From contig NC_083381.1 of NCBI RefSeq assembly GCF_031755915.1, positions 8,072,501 through 8,136,500 on the forward strand: a stretch of 64,000 nucleotides of DNA, written 5' to 3'. Origin of the DNA: Ziziphus jujuba (Eukaryota; Streptophyta; Magnoliopsida; Rosales; Rhamnaceae). The position numbers and the translations under genes were made by a program. The notes below the pieces were generated by a model that ran no database searches, had not been told where the DNA came from, and saw nothing but the letters and a program-made list of their open reading frames with translations. Shown piece after piece: positions 23,343-34,035 of the stretch; within the stretch, counting starts at the first letter, position 1, and the number at the start of each line of letters is the position of its first letter.

Positions 23343-23835
23343 TATCCTAGAGTTTTGTGGGGAACCTTAGGAGGATTCCTAACAACAGAGGTAATTGTAA
23401 AATTACTTCCACCTACATATGGCAAAAGAGTTAGAAGTTTTCTAGTACACATTGGATTTTATAGAAGTCTTATAAAAGAATTTCCTAAAATTTCTAAACC
23501 CCTTTGTAATTTGTTGAATAAAGATGTGCCTTTTGTTTTTTATGATAATTACATGCATGCTTTTAATGTTTTGAAAGAAAATCTAACATGTGCCTATTAT
23601 TTTGCCCTATATTAGAATTTAATATTTGTACTAATGTGCGATGGAAGTGAATATGCTATAAGTGCAATGTTGGAAAAAAGAATAAAGGTAAGATACATAT
23701 TATTTATTATTCTTCAAAAACTTTGAATAATGCTCAATTAAATTATGCTACTATTTTAAAAATAAATACTTGCTATTGTTCATGCTTTAGATAAAAAGGT
23801 AGTAGATAATTTAGTGGGCGATCATATTTCTAGGT
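23343..23835 (+). pseudogene. Athila/Tat-like RT thumb and RNase H fragment (unit 1)
   Basis: The frame at 23355-23615 contains 'RSFLVHIGFYRSLIKEFPKI' and 'KPLCNLLNKDVPFVF', which match the reverse-transcriptase thumb of plant gypsy elements of the Athila/Tat type. Beyond a stop, 'CDGSEYAISAMLEKR' (RNase H) follows, then 'YCSSKTLNNAQLNYAT'-like traces and 'DNLVGDHISRLEW', the end of RNase H. The catalytic palm is missing, with stops and frameshifts throughout. It is directly joined at a (GA)n run to a gag fragment of a different gypsy lineage. The same fragment occurs in unit 2 (about 48985-49470). Confidence 0.75.
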
Positions 23836-23856
23836 TAGAATGGAATAAGAAATTAA

Positions 23857-23890
23857 GAGAGAGAGAGAGAGAGAGAGAGGGGAGAGAGAT
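23857..23890. repeat. (GA)n microsatellite
   Basis: Run of GA repeats at the join between two unrelated gypsy fragments. In unit 2 the equivalent run is interrupted and a solo LTR is inserted right beside it (49522). Confidence 0.9.
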
Positions 23891-24378
23891 TAAAGTGTGT
23901 TTTCTAGATGAAAAGGTAGAATTAGTGAACCTGATTGACGGCAAGGAAATCAGAATCTTTATGCCCGGCCAATGCCTAACAAATGCTACAAATGTCAACA
24001 ACTGGGACATCGATCCAATATGTATCTGATGAGACCCTGAACTGATATGGTAAAAGCTGCAAAAAAATGGACAAGAGGATTATGATGAAGGTGAGACTGC
24101 CGAAGTAGATAAAAGTTCATGTAGTATGCAATATTTGAAAATATTAAATTGTTTCAAGGAGGGAAAAAAAAAAGTTCAGAAACATAGACAAAAACGAACG
24201 ACGAATCTTCAACATCACAACACTTTTAAAACATGATGCACTATCAACTAGAAGTTATGTGGTGTGATTATTGATAGTGGAAGTAGCGAAAATTTGGCCT
24301 TGGTAAAGTTTTTGAAGTTCAAGACAGATTGAAGCATCTCACCCATAACAAAATTGCTTGGATCATCAAGGAAGCTAA
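23891..24378 (+). pseudogene. Gypsy gag zinc knuckle and protease start (unit 1)
   Basis: One frame near 23960-24025 reads 'PMPNKCYKCQQLGHRSNM', a retroviral-type zinc knuckle whose last Cys is lost. Near 24260-24310 another frame reads 'GVIIDSGSSENLALVKFL', a pepsin-like protease active site with DSG intact. The 3' half of the protease is absent because an LTR composite begins at 24379; unit 2 keeps that half (52800-53100). Several stops are present. Confidence 0.7.
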
Positions 24379-27300
24379 TGTCAGGACCCGTCCAAAGTTC
24401 CTCACCGGAACCCTAGACAAGCCCTGATCCCAGGGAAACCTTACCGGACCCTCCTATGGAAAATCCGGCAGAACCTCCCTTAAGGGATGGACTTACCACA
24501 ATTTCCTGCACTGAAAACACACTTCTATAACGTCCCCCTTATTCCTCCCACAATACTACAAGTTGGTTCCACAAATTTCAGCACTTCAAAATAAATACAG
24601 TAATCCAGTGCATAATAAATACATAAGTGTCCCATACAGTATACAGAGCTTCATGAAGTACTGCTAAGTATAGAATACGGCAAGAGTGAAAGAAATATTA
24701 CAACTGCAATAAAAGAAGAACAGGATACTTCACGAACTAAAACAGCAATGAAGATCAAGTCCGCTCCGAATGAACACCGACACCTTGGTACCTAGAGGAA
24801 CAGAATTTGAAAATATGAGATGCTAATCATCTCAGTGAGTGACCCTATCTACTATACAATATAATACCACAGTAATAAGTAGATAAATAATAATAAATTG
24901 GAAATAATAATTTCTCTCAAAACCCTTACAATTCTCTCGGTTGGAAAAGTTTCCCTTTTAAAACCTTTTCACAAAACCCTTTGTTCATATTCCCCGAAAA
25001 CCAAGACATCAAATAAATACCAGAAATGGTAATAATTATAATTTTAATTCCAATACAGTTTCAAAATATTTAATTTTTAAAATCACAGTTCTGAAAATCA
25101 TTTGATGCACCTACTATATACCAGTGGCTCCAACAATACCCAGCGTCCCAAGGTACCACCAGACAGGAGGTTATAAAAAGAAACCGGCATACGGTCGCGT
25201 GGCGTCCCACTGCGCCGCTGCTAACTGGTGTCCCGGCCATGGAGGGGTGGCCTACCCTCATCCGATGGCAACCACAGGACAACCTCATAATATCACCTGC
25301 GCGCTACTCACACCCTCTTGCGCGCTAATCACATCCGTGTGCACAATATCCATATCACATATAAACAGAATACCAGTACGTGCACGGTGCATCTAAAAAT
25401 CATAAAATCCACATATTTAATTTATATATCAAATTTCACATTTTGCATAAACATAGCGGGTTTATCCCATCCGCTTGAACCCGGAAATTCTCCACAATTT
25501 CTTTATAATCAACACCATAAATTCCATGATTTTCAAATCCACCAATTCAAATATTCACATTTTTCCCAATAGCATAAATAATTTCTCGAAATATAATAAT
25601 TAAATCTCATAATATTCCATGGGCATATTTTATAAAAATTGGAGTCACCAACATAAACAAATATTTTCCTTGAAATATTTGAAAATCAACTCATGCCCAA
25701 TTTAATGTTAAAACCACAAGAATTTCAAAATTCTCAAAACCATAAAATAATTTCACATGGCATAAATTTATATCAGGCATACTGTCTTTAGTCGAAATAA
25801 ATTCACCAATAATTCCACAATAAATCAAATAAATATTTGGCACATAGAATTTAAATTCCAAATATTCAAATCACACATAATATTCGCCAATTAAATTCCC
25901 AAAATTAATTTGAAGGTGGGTCACTCACCTTAAGCACGTATCTCAATCAAGATCCTCCGTAGGATCGACTCCGCTACTCACACGTGCACCTAAAACATCC
26001 ACAGTACACCAAACCACAAATATTAATATTTTAATCGGGTAACTCCCAAATGGGTACCCGGGGAGCGAACACCAAATGACATCTAAAATTTAGGAGTCAT
26101 ATACCGAATTGAAGCTCGAGTGATGAGGATCACAGATTCGGTCTTAATTTCCGGTGATCGGACCCGAGGTGGTCGGAATCTCACCGGAAAGCTTTCGGGT
26201 TTTGACTCCATAATTCTCCCAAACCGTCGCGAATTGGCAAAAACGGATGCCGGATTCGGGTTCAGGAGGTCGAACACAGTCTGGAGGGGTTGGCGGTGCA
26301 ACTGGGTACTCGCCGAAACAGTAACTTCCGGCGAGCCGCCGGGTCACTGGCAACCGTCACCGGCGGCGGCGCGTACGGTGGCCGTTGGCTGAGATTTTTT
26401 TGCAGATTTGTAGATCGTGGGGAGAGGAATCCAACGGGACCGGCTGTGAGGCAAACGGAGGCCGGACGGCGGAGAAATCGGGGTTTGAAGAATTTCGGCC
26501 CCTCGCCGGAAAAAGCTCTGATCCCGGCTCGTCGGTGGTCCGGTGGCCGTGAAATTTGGTGGGTAGGCCGGACTTGAGGAGGTGGTGAGGGCTGGCTGGC
26601 GCGTGTGGCTGGAAAATGGCCGGAAATTGGTCAAACGGCTGTGGAGGGAAAAATCGCCGTCTATCTTCGCCGCCTCGATCCGGGCGCGTCCGGCGGCCAA
26701 TGGCCGTGAAATTTTGGGGTTTTGTCGGAAATAGGGAGGGGCTTCTTGCTGGCCGGCGCGTGTAAGGTGGATCGGCTGGAAAATTTGAAAAACTCCTGTG
26801 GCCGGTCGGACTCTCTCTCCTTTATCAATTAATTATTATTTATTTACTTATTTATTCCCATTAAGCAAATGTGCCTTAAGTATCGTTGTTTTATAATTGT
26901 ACAGTAGATAGGGTCACTAACTAAAATGATTAGCATCTCATATTTTTAAATTCCGTTCCCTTAGGTCCAGGTTGGGAGACGTTGATCGTCCAGGGCAAGC
27001 CCGACGTCTCAGTTCATTGTCGAAAGTCCAAGAAGCATTTCTTCCCTTTTTCCTCTCCATCTTGTATTGCTTCCTTATCTGTCATTGTATTAATTCCACA
27101 TTTATTTTTATAATGCTCTGTATACTGTATTGGACATTTAGTTGTTATTTATGCACTGATTTACTGTTATTCATTTGAAGTGCTCCAAATTTGTGGAATT
27201 ATATTGTAGTAACGTGGGAGGAATAAGGGGATGTTTATAGAAGTGTGTTTTCAGTGCAGGAAATTTTTGGTTAGTCTTACCCGTAGGGGAGGTGCTGCTG

Positions 27301-27387
27301 GATTTTCCGTTGGAAGGTTCGGTGGTATTTCCCTGGGATCAGACCTTGTCTAGGGTTCCAGGGAGGAATTTTGGACGGGTCCTGACA
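24379..27387. mobile_element. Head-to-head composite of two partial LTRs (unit 1 only)
   Basis: The left arm (24379 to about 26820) starts 'tgtcaggacccgtcc' and follows the plus orientation of the 3 kb LTR family into its GC-rich block. The right arm (about 26821-27387) is the opposite orientation and ends 'ggacgggtcctgaca'. About 500 bases at the two ends are inverted repeats of each other. There is no matching 5-bp duplication at the outer ends. Compared with unit 2, about 326 bases (52880-53205) are missing at this place. Two opposite insertions followed by a deletion between them explain this best. The frames in 25124-26700 are LTR sequence. Confidence 0.8.
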
Positions 27388-27907
27388 CAGATGATATGTC
27401 AACTTCTACTTTCAAAACATCCAATTTACGCCCTTCAAGTAAATCGCTATGGCTTAACTCGAGGACGAGTATCTTTTAACTGGAAGCATCTGATGTAGGA
27501 CAATAATTATGACTTTATTTACCATAATTTAATTTTCATTATTTTTAGTATAATTTACCTTCATGATCCTTAATTTTAGGTCTTAATGTCAATTAGAGTC
27601 AATAAAGCAATTCCTAAATTAAGTGCTATTAGTTGGCCCTTAATTAAAGGATAACAGATTTTTTTTTTTTTACTTGTTTTGTTTTTTAGAGTTTTCTATA
27701 TAAAGAGGCATTCTAGAATGTTATTTTTATCATTCAGAATACTAAAAAAATAAAAAGTTTGTTTTCTCATTACTGAATTATGTACTTTCTTTATTATTTT
27801 TTATTTGCTTCCGCTTCATCAAATTTCGACTTTTTTTTTTCTATTTTTGAATTAACAGTGATATTGTTTAGCGCTGTTACTCTGTCAGTGCGGAATTTTG
27901 TGTAACA
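27388..27907 (+). mobile_element. 3' end and LTR (0.41 kb) of a gypsy element, unit 1
   Basis: 27388-27493 contains a 'ctcgaggacgagt' stretch of the kind found at the end of plant gypsy pol just before the 3' LTR. The LTR runs from 'tgtaggacaa' at 27494 to 'gtgtaaca' at 27907 and has a TATA motif 'ctatataaagagg' near 27697. It probably belongs to the same element as the gag/protease fragment at 23891-24378, with the rest of pol deleted. Unit 2 equivalent: 53206-53727. Confidence 0.65.
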
Positions 27908-30900
27908 CAAACCATTACAAGTTGGCAATTGGAAAAACTTATCTCATTGCCAAAAAATATTAATCTAAATGCTTTCGTTCAATCAAAACTCGCTTCCACA
28001 GTATAAGTAAACAAAAAGTGCCATGCATTGGACTTAGGCTATGTTTGGTGTGGTGGAGAAATAAAATGATGGAAAGGAATGGATGGAAAAGTGGAGGGAG
28101 AGATGATGTCAAGGTTATTTGGTTTGGAGTAAAAAAGGGAAAGATGGAAAGTTGGATGGAAAGTTGGATGGAAAACTTTCCATACGAACAAATCCCTCAT
28201 AAATTGGAAGGATTGGAGGGAGGAAAGTTTTCGTTCCTCTTTCTTTACTCAATATAATAGTATATTTTCATGTATCATATACTAGTCCGGTATTTTTATT
28301 ATTATTGTCATTACTATTATTATAATATACTTCTACCTCCATATTATTTTATGACATTCCCCAACAAATGAAAGCAAACTAAAAACAAATAAAAACAATT
28401 CATAAAAGAAAAAAAAATTACCTTCCGTTGCCTTTCAAGAAAATGCTTATTTAAAGTCATTTAGTTTGACTAATAATAAATCACTTACCCTTAGATTGTC
28501 CTAGCTTACCAGTTAAAGGGCTTTTTCTTTAAATTAGCTAAAGTACATTCAAGTGAATCACATATATAAATAACTATAGTTTCATCATTACAACTCAATT
28601 CTAAGTTACATTCATAGATTTTAAGATTAGACTTACTAGTAACTAAGGCTTAATTTGGTATTGCTGTAACTTTTAAGAAAATCAATATTAACTACGTTGC
28701 AGAACTAATTTTGCTAAAGAATTAGTCGGTTAAGTGTTTGTAAACTATTATATCATAATGGCTGTATGATTCAAAATTAGTATTGAAGTGTTTGGTAAAT
28801 AATAGTGTTTAATTGTTACTAGGGTTTATAAAAACTAAAAAAACTAAAAAGTATATTATTTATTATCGTCTCTTTACGTGTAAGATTTGAACTTTTTTTT
28901 TTCTTTTTTTTTTCTTTTTTTTTATCTTTCCTCCATCTTTCATCCTTCCTATTTTTCATTCCTTCTGTCAAACGAAGATGTAGTATTGAGATTGATCATG
29001 AGAATTCATTCAGGAGATCTCATATTGGCTCTTTCAACATCATCATCATTGTCATCATCAATCCCAGTTTTGCAAGAATTTCTTCCCCAGTATTTGGCTA
29101 ATCAACGCCTCTCACCTGTGGATAAAAGAATTAAAAAAATAAACCAATTAAATGTTGCTAAACTATATGTCACATCATTTTTGGTAAATAAATTTGATAA
29201 ATATTTTAGTAACTCTAACATTATTGCATTCAATATTAGCCAAAAGAAAAACATATTTTAACTTGATTATATATCAATTCATTATAAATAAATAAATCAA
29301 AATAATACTCTTGTTCCTTTAAATCTCTAAAGACATCTAAATTTGAATCTATACTACTTTTTTTTTTTATTTTGCAAATATATTATTTTCTTCTAAATAA
29401 AAGCATAGAAAATTAAAAAGAAAAAAGCTACAAGTTATTGATTTCCTTATATGGTAGAAATTATTGATTTCCTTATGTGGATGGAATGGAATTAGGAAAA
29501 AAAAAAAAGGTAAAAATTAAAAATTGGAAGTTAATATAGACCAGAAACAAGGATTCCAAATAAAAGTCCAAAAAAAAAAAAAAAAACCTAGATGTTATGA
29601 TATCCTTGTGGATGGAATGAAATTGCTTAAAAAAAAAAGAAGTAAAAAGTAAAAGTTGGAAGTTAATATATACGAGAAACAAGGAAAAGAAAACTTATGA
29701 TTTTTTTTTTTATTGTCTTTGTATGGTAGATTTTTGGTTATAAATTGGATGAAATATGTGTTGTTCAACTAGGTTTAGATGAAGAGATAATTATAAATTT
29801 TATAAGAAAATATTTTGTTAAAAATAAATTAATTAGGGTCCACATAGAAAAGAAAAAAAAGAAAAATTAAAGGAATCCTAACTTGATTTGGAGACTACAA
29901 AAAGAAATTAAAAGGCGTGTATTCAATTTAGAGTTTAATGGATTTACAATGAGTTATAGATTTTAAAGGATATGATGGATTGTTATGGAATTGTATTTAT
30001 TGTAATTTTTTTTTTTTAACTACAACACAAAAATAGACAACCACTAATAACAAACATTTTCAATGGATCTGTTTAAAAATCATATTAAGCTGATACGGTA
30101 AGAAAAGAAAGCTAACACTATCAAGGTGACTATCTATATTTGAAGCTTTGTTAAACATTTTGAAGTTTTCTTAAAATCAAAATTTTTCTTTAAAATGTCA
30201 TTTGTTTCCAAAAATAAAAAAATAATAATAATAAAATATGTTTAATTAATTAATAATCATATATAGCTTTTGCATGTTACATATTCAAACTCTTTACCTT
30301 AATGCATTTGCATAGTTGCAAATTCTTTAATATTTAATATTTAAAATTTTTGGTCATTTTTTTTTTCATATTTTGTCATTTTATATAGTTTGGTTTCCCT
30401 CTAAAAACATTTTAAAAAAAAGTATAATATATATTTATTTGTTTAGGTTTATTGGTCTAATATTATACACAATTACTTTTTAAATATTATTTAATTACTA
30501 TTTATGTGGATATCTCATTGCTTTTAAAATAACCAAGTGAAAAATACAATATCAAATTATAAAAAAATACTTTTTATCTAAGAAAATAAAATATTAATAA
30601 ATTAATAAAACTACACAAATACCATCCATTAACAAATAACAAAAATTACATCATACAATTCATCAAATGAACTACCTTATACATGATATTAACGTTACAT
30701 ATGCACAAGTCAATTAATCATTAATATGAAATTTTAAACTTTAACATTTGAAAGTGTTGACATATATATATTTTTTATTTCCATAAATTATAAAACTAAT
30801 TGTCCATATTGAATGCCTATTGATTTAGAGCTTTAAATTTTTGATATAAGACCGGTTCAACTTTAAATTATAAGATTTAGAATTTAAAATTTTGGCTCAC

Positions 30901-32568
30901 ATAAATTATTTATGGATATTATTTGTCAATAGTAAATTGACCATTAATTTAAAATGAACAATTTCAATATAAGACTATTTAAATTTTAAATTATACGTAT
31001 CACTACAATAGGTAATTAATATAAGCAATTAAAGAAGATCATATTGAAATATCAATTATGATATTGAAATGTTAAAATTTAAAATTTAAAAATTTTTACC
31101 CACAAAACAAATATTATTGATCCCATACTTTTAAAAACGATATTCTTAATCAAGTAAAAATTAAGATAATTAGTTATGGACAAACACTCTCCAATTAATA
31201 AATTATAAAAATCAATTATTTCATAAATATTAATTAAATACCATTTATTTATGGTCAATATTATGATTGGTAATTACACTATATTTAATTTCATTTGGGT
31301 TTATAAATATGCCAATTATTTAAGGCATGTTGGTCCAAAACACCCAAATTACGTTTTTTATTCCTCCTAGTATTAATAAATTTGGAAATTAATTGTGGAA
31401 TTAAAGAAGCCTGAATAAAGCTATTTTTATTTTTTGAAAGGTAATAAATGAATCTGAATAAGGTAAATAATATCATTTTGAAATAATAATTATTTTTTAA
31501 AGCAAATGAAACTTGAATAAGGCTAATTATTTATTTTGAAAATAAGTAATTTTTTTTTTACCTTAAATGAATAAGGGCATAAATAATGCTAAGTTCATCA
31601 TTTTTCAAATTGATTCAAATAATGAAGGAAAAAGTTTTGATTTGGGATAATGATTAGAGTTTAGGTATTTGAGAAAAAAAAAATTCATCATTCAAAATGA
31701 TATTTGTGCTCTTATCAAGTTTTAAAAATGTTTGTCTACAAATAAACAATAGGACAAGTGATCTTTAAACTCCCAATTAATTAGACATACAACTATAGAA
31801 CAATGTTTCCTCCTTAGTTTCAATTTTTCTATAATATTTTTTATTCCCTAAAAAATTATTGTTATTTTTTATTATCTCATTTAATCGAGTAAATTTATAT
31901 TTAAAATCTTTTTCGTTATAAGACATTTAAGAATTTTTAATTTATTTATTCTATGCAAATTAGTACAATTATTTGATTTTTGTCATCTTACTTTGCATAA
32001 TTTCTATTATTTTATTATCAAATTTTCTTTATTTCTTTAATTGAATTTAAAGTGACACGCCAACACCCATTAAAAGAGACATCCAAATTGTTTGATTTTT
32101 GCAAAACTACCAAAAAATATCAATGAAAATTATAAAATTAATACAAACTATTAAAGATCTTTAGTCTTTACTCATAAAAAATAACATAATTAATTAATTT
32201 GTTTAGATTTGATTATAATTAATTATTATAAATTATTTTCAAAATCATATATTGCGATTATACATATCGTGCATCGTACTGAATCGACAATAGTATTATA
32301 TAATATGTAGGTTATGTACTTTTCAGCCCGTATCATATATATATATATGTATATATTTTTTCTTTTGTGCTTTTTTAAGTAAGCCTCATATCTTAGTTTT
32401 TGTGGAAGTATCATAACTGTAATATTAGAGTTACCAAAAAAAATTGTTTTCCAAAACAGTATAACTATCTATAGCCTAAATATATGTGAATAAGTAAAGT
32501 GAAAAAGGAAAAAGGAAAAAGTAAGGCATTTACCAAATAAAGAAAATAAACGTTATAATGTGCTCGTC
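27908..32568. other. Long AT-rich region upstream of the peptide gene (unit 1)
   Basis: Purine-rich segment 28030-28240 with repeated 'ggatgg' units, possible small DNA-element remains starting 'ttaggctatgtttggt' (28032) and 'taaggcttaatttggt' (28643), many A/T homopolymers and a (TA)n run near 32336. A 91-codon frame near 28999-29261 is listed separately. Nothing else is supported as a gene. At 31750-31755 lies 'caagtga', the empty site of the unit 2 solo LTR. Confidence 0.5.
28999..29261 (+). other. Short open frame shared by both units, doubtful gene
   Basis: The frame starting MRIHSGDLILALS contains a serine run and ends 'ISQKKNIF'. The unit 2 copy (55055-55330) is open over the same length. 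By eye three base differences fall in the frame and two are synonymous. There is no recognisable domain, no obvious promoter, and the sequence around it looks like decayed repeats. Listed only because the frame has stayed open in both copies. Confidence 0.2.
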
Positions 32569-32576
32569 TATATATA
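32569..32576 (+). promoter_or_regulatory. TATA box of the peptide gene, unit 1
   Basis: TATATATA ends 62 bases before the start codon, leaving room for a 5' leader of about 30-40 bases. It is kept in unit 2 at 61503-61510, although a 2-base deletion lies between it and the start codon there. Confidence 0.6.
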
Positions 32577-32638
32577 TGTCAAAAATGAGTACACTCTACA
32601 CGCAAAATCAAAGCAAAGCACTGTATATCTGACATATA

Positions 32639-33810
32639 ATGGAGAAACAATATTCATTTAAGTTGGCTTTCGTTGTGATCTTCTTGGTTATGGCGTTTGG
32701 TTAGCCTCTTTTGAATTTGCTTTACTTATTTTTTTCTTTTTAACAATTAATGAGTTTTTTTTTCCTTTTTTTTTTTTTCTGTTTTTTGTTTTTTACGTTT
32801 TCTGGTGGTTCACCTGTATTATATATACAATTAATAAAACAATTTTTGATCACATTGGTTTACATTTAATTATTTTTATTTTTATTTTTTGAACGATGGT
32901 ATAATTTTAAAAACCGATAAACTAGTTACTTTCTGTATATAATATTAACTATTTTTTCAATATTTATAGAACTAATTAATCAAATGTATTAATTTTAATT
33001 AGATGAGCTTTTTTTAAATTAAAAAAGTTATCATTTTATGATGTTGCAATATTAGTTAAAATATCAAATTGCGATGTTATATTAGTTAAACTATAATTTT
33101 TTATATGATTTACAAATTAACTTGTAAAATAAATTAATAAATTAAAAATATAACAAAGTTTTGAAACAGATAATGTGTAGTAAATATAAAAAGATCTAAT
33201 TGGTTTTTTTCAATTATAATATATTTGTTAAGGTACTTTAATTGCTATTGGTATACAGAGGCCGCTTATGGTGCAGACGTCCGCATCTTGTTATGATGTG
33301 GATCTTTTTAAAAATAATGATTTTTGAAGAAACCGTCATTAATATTATATACAAAGACGACGGTTTCAAACCATCGTCTTTGAAAAAGTCTGCACAATAA
33401 CAAGATGCAGATGTCCACATTATAGAATTTGATTCGGCTTATATCCATACGTTTATATATTATATAGATACATAATTTTTTTTTGAATTATTTTTTTTTC
33501 TTACAATATGTGGGCTACTATCATGTTGATGGGAACCTGGAAACCTGATTATATATATATATATATGTATGTGTGTCTGATCATGTACTATAGAACATTA
33601 CTATGTATACAATATTTGTTGGATTGTGGCTAATAAAAACAGTGGCATACACATATATACTTGGAATCTGCAGGTGTAATATTGTCATGGTTGCCGGTGG
33701 TGGAAGCTCGCAATTTGCTGCAAAGATGTTCATCTAGTGCGGACTGTGCTCCTATACCTCCCTGTTTTGCCATCTGTGATGGGCACAAATGCATACCCGT
33801 TTGCAACTAA
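32639..33810 (+). CDS. Small secreted six-cysteine peptide, copy 1 (two exons)
   Basis: Exon 1 is 32639-32699 and exon 2 is 33674-33810; the 974-base phase-1 intron is bounded by GT (32700) and CAG (33671-33673). The product has 65 residues. Residues 1-20 read MEKQYSFKLAFVVIFLVMAF, a signal-peptide core that continues into exon 2 as 'GVILSWLPVVEA'; cleavage is likely after Ala32. The predicted mature peptide of 33 residues has six cysteines at 39, 45, 51, 55, 60 and 64 (C-X5-C-X5-C-X3-C-X4-C-X3-C), with segments 'RCSSSADC', 'CAPIPPC' and 'CDGHKC'. Three disulfides and secretion are inferred. The layout resembles plant defensin-like and nodule-specific cysteine-rich peptides, but I do not recognise the family. 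Its role could be defence, symbiosis or signalling. It is too short and too split for a simple ORF scan. Confidence 0.85.
33271..33419. repeat. Fold-back element in the peptide-gene intron, unit 1
   Basis: Arms 33271-33309 and 33382-33419 are inverted copies at roughly 80 % by eye (left arm contains 'cgcatcttgttatgatgtgg', right arm 'aataacaagatgcagatgtc'). A second tight hairpin at 33352-33382 pairs 'caaagacgacggttt' with 'aaaccatcgtctttg'. This is probably a small MITE. It lies in sense within the intron, so it would be in the pre-mRNA. Kept in unit 2 (62202-62350). Confidence 0.75.
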
Positions 33811-33872
33811 TAATATATTCCTGCGTCAAATAAGCATGCAATCCCGCACTAATAGGCTATAATATTAATATA

Positions 33873-33903
<31 letters not shown>

Positions 33904-33935
33904 ATAACTATACATCTATATTTATGGTTAGAAAT

Positions 33936-33964
33936 TTACTTTTCACAATATTTGTGAAAAGTAA
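33936..33964. other. Perfect 13-bp hairpin downstream of the peptide gene, unit 1
   Basis: 'ttacttttcacaa' and its exact inverse 'ttgtgaaaagtaa' are separated by 3 bases, 125 bases after the stop codon and about 65 bases before a possible polyadenylation signal AATAAA at 34030-34035. It is likely within the 3' untranslated region. Conserved in unit 2, where the stem extends to 15 bp. Confidence 0.6.
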
Positions 33965-34029
33965 TTATATTTATCTGTTTTTAATATTCTATTTGTATCT
34001 GATTGAAGTGAATTTTACTACCCATGAAT

Positions 34030-34035
34030 AATAAA
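34030..34035 (+). terminator. Possible polyadenylation signal, peptide gene copy 1
   Basis: AATAAA 220 bases after the stop codon, the clearest canonical signal I see in this AT-rich tail. Equivalent in unit 2 at 62980-62985. Plant signals are loose, so the true site may differ. Confidence 0.3.

Noticed and set aside
24379..27387. Interpretation as a DNA transposon with 0.5 kb inverted termini
   Set aside because: Both arms match the LTR family seen as clean solo LTRs with TG...CA ends and 5-bp duplications, so a composite of two LTRs explains it better.
28018..28257. 79-codon frame rich in Trp, Gly and Lys, present in both units
   Set aside because: It arises from a low-complexity 'ggatgg'-type purine repeat near small-element remains. 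The frame end differs between units.
32150..32638. Short AAAGAT-type motifs upstream of the peptide gene, as in nodule gene promoters
   Set aside because: Such short AT-rich motifs occur by chance throughout this sequence and cannot support nodule expression.
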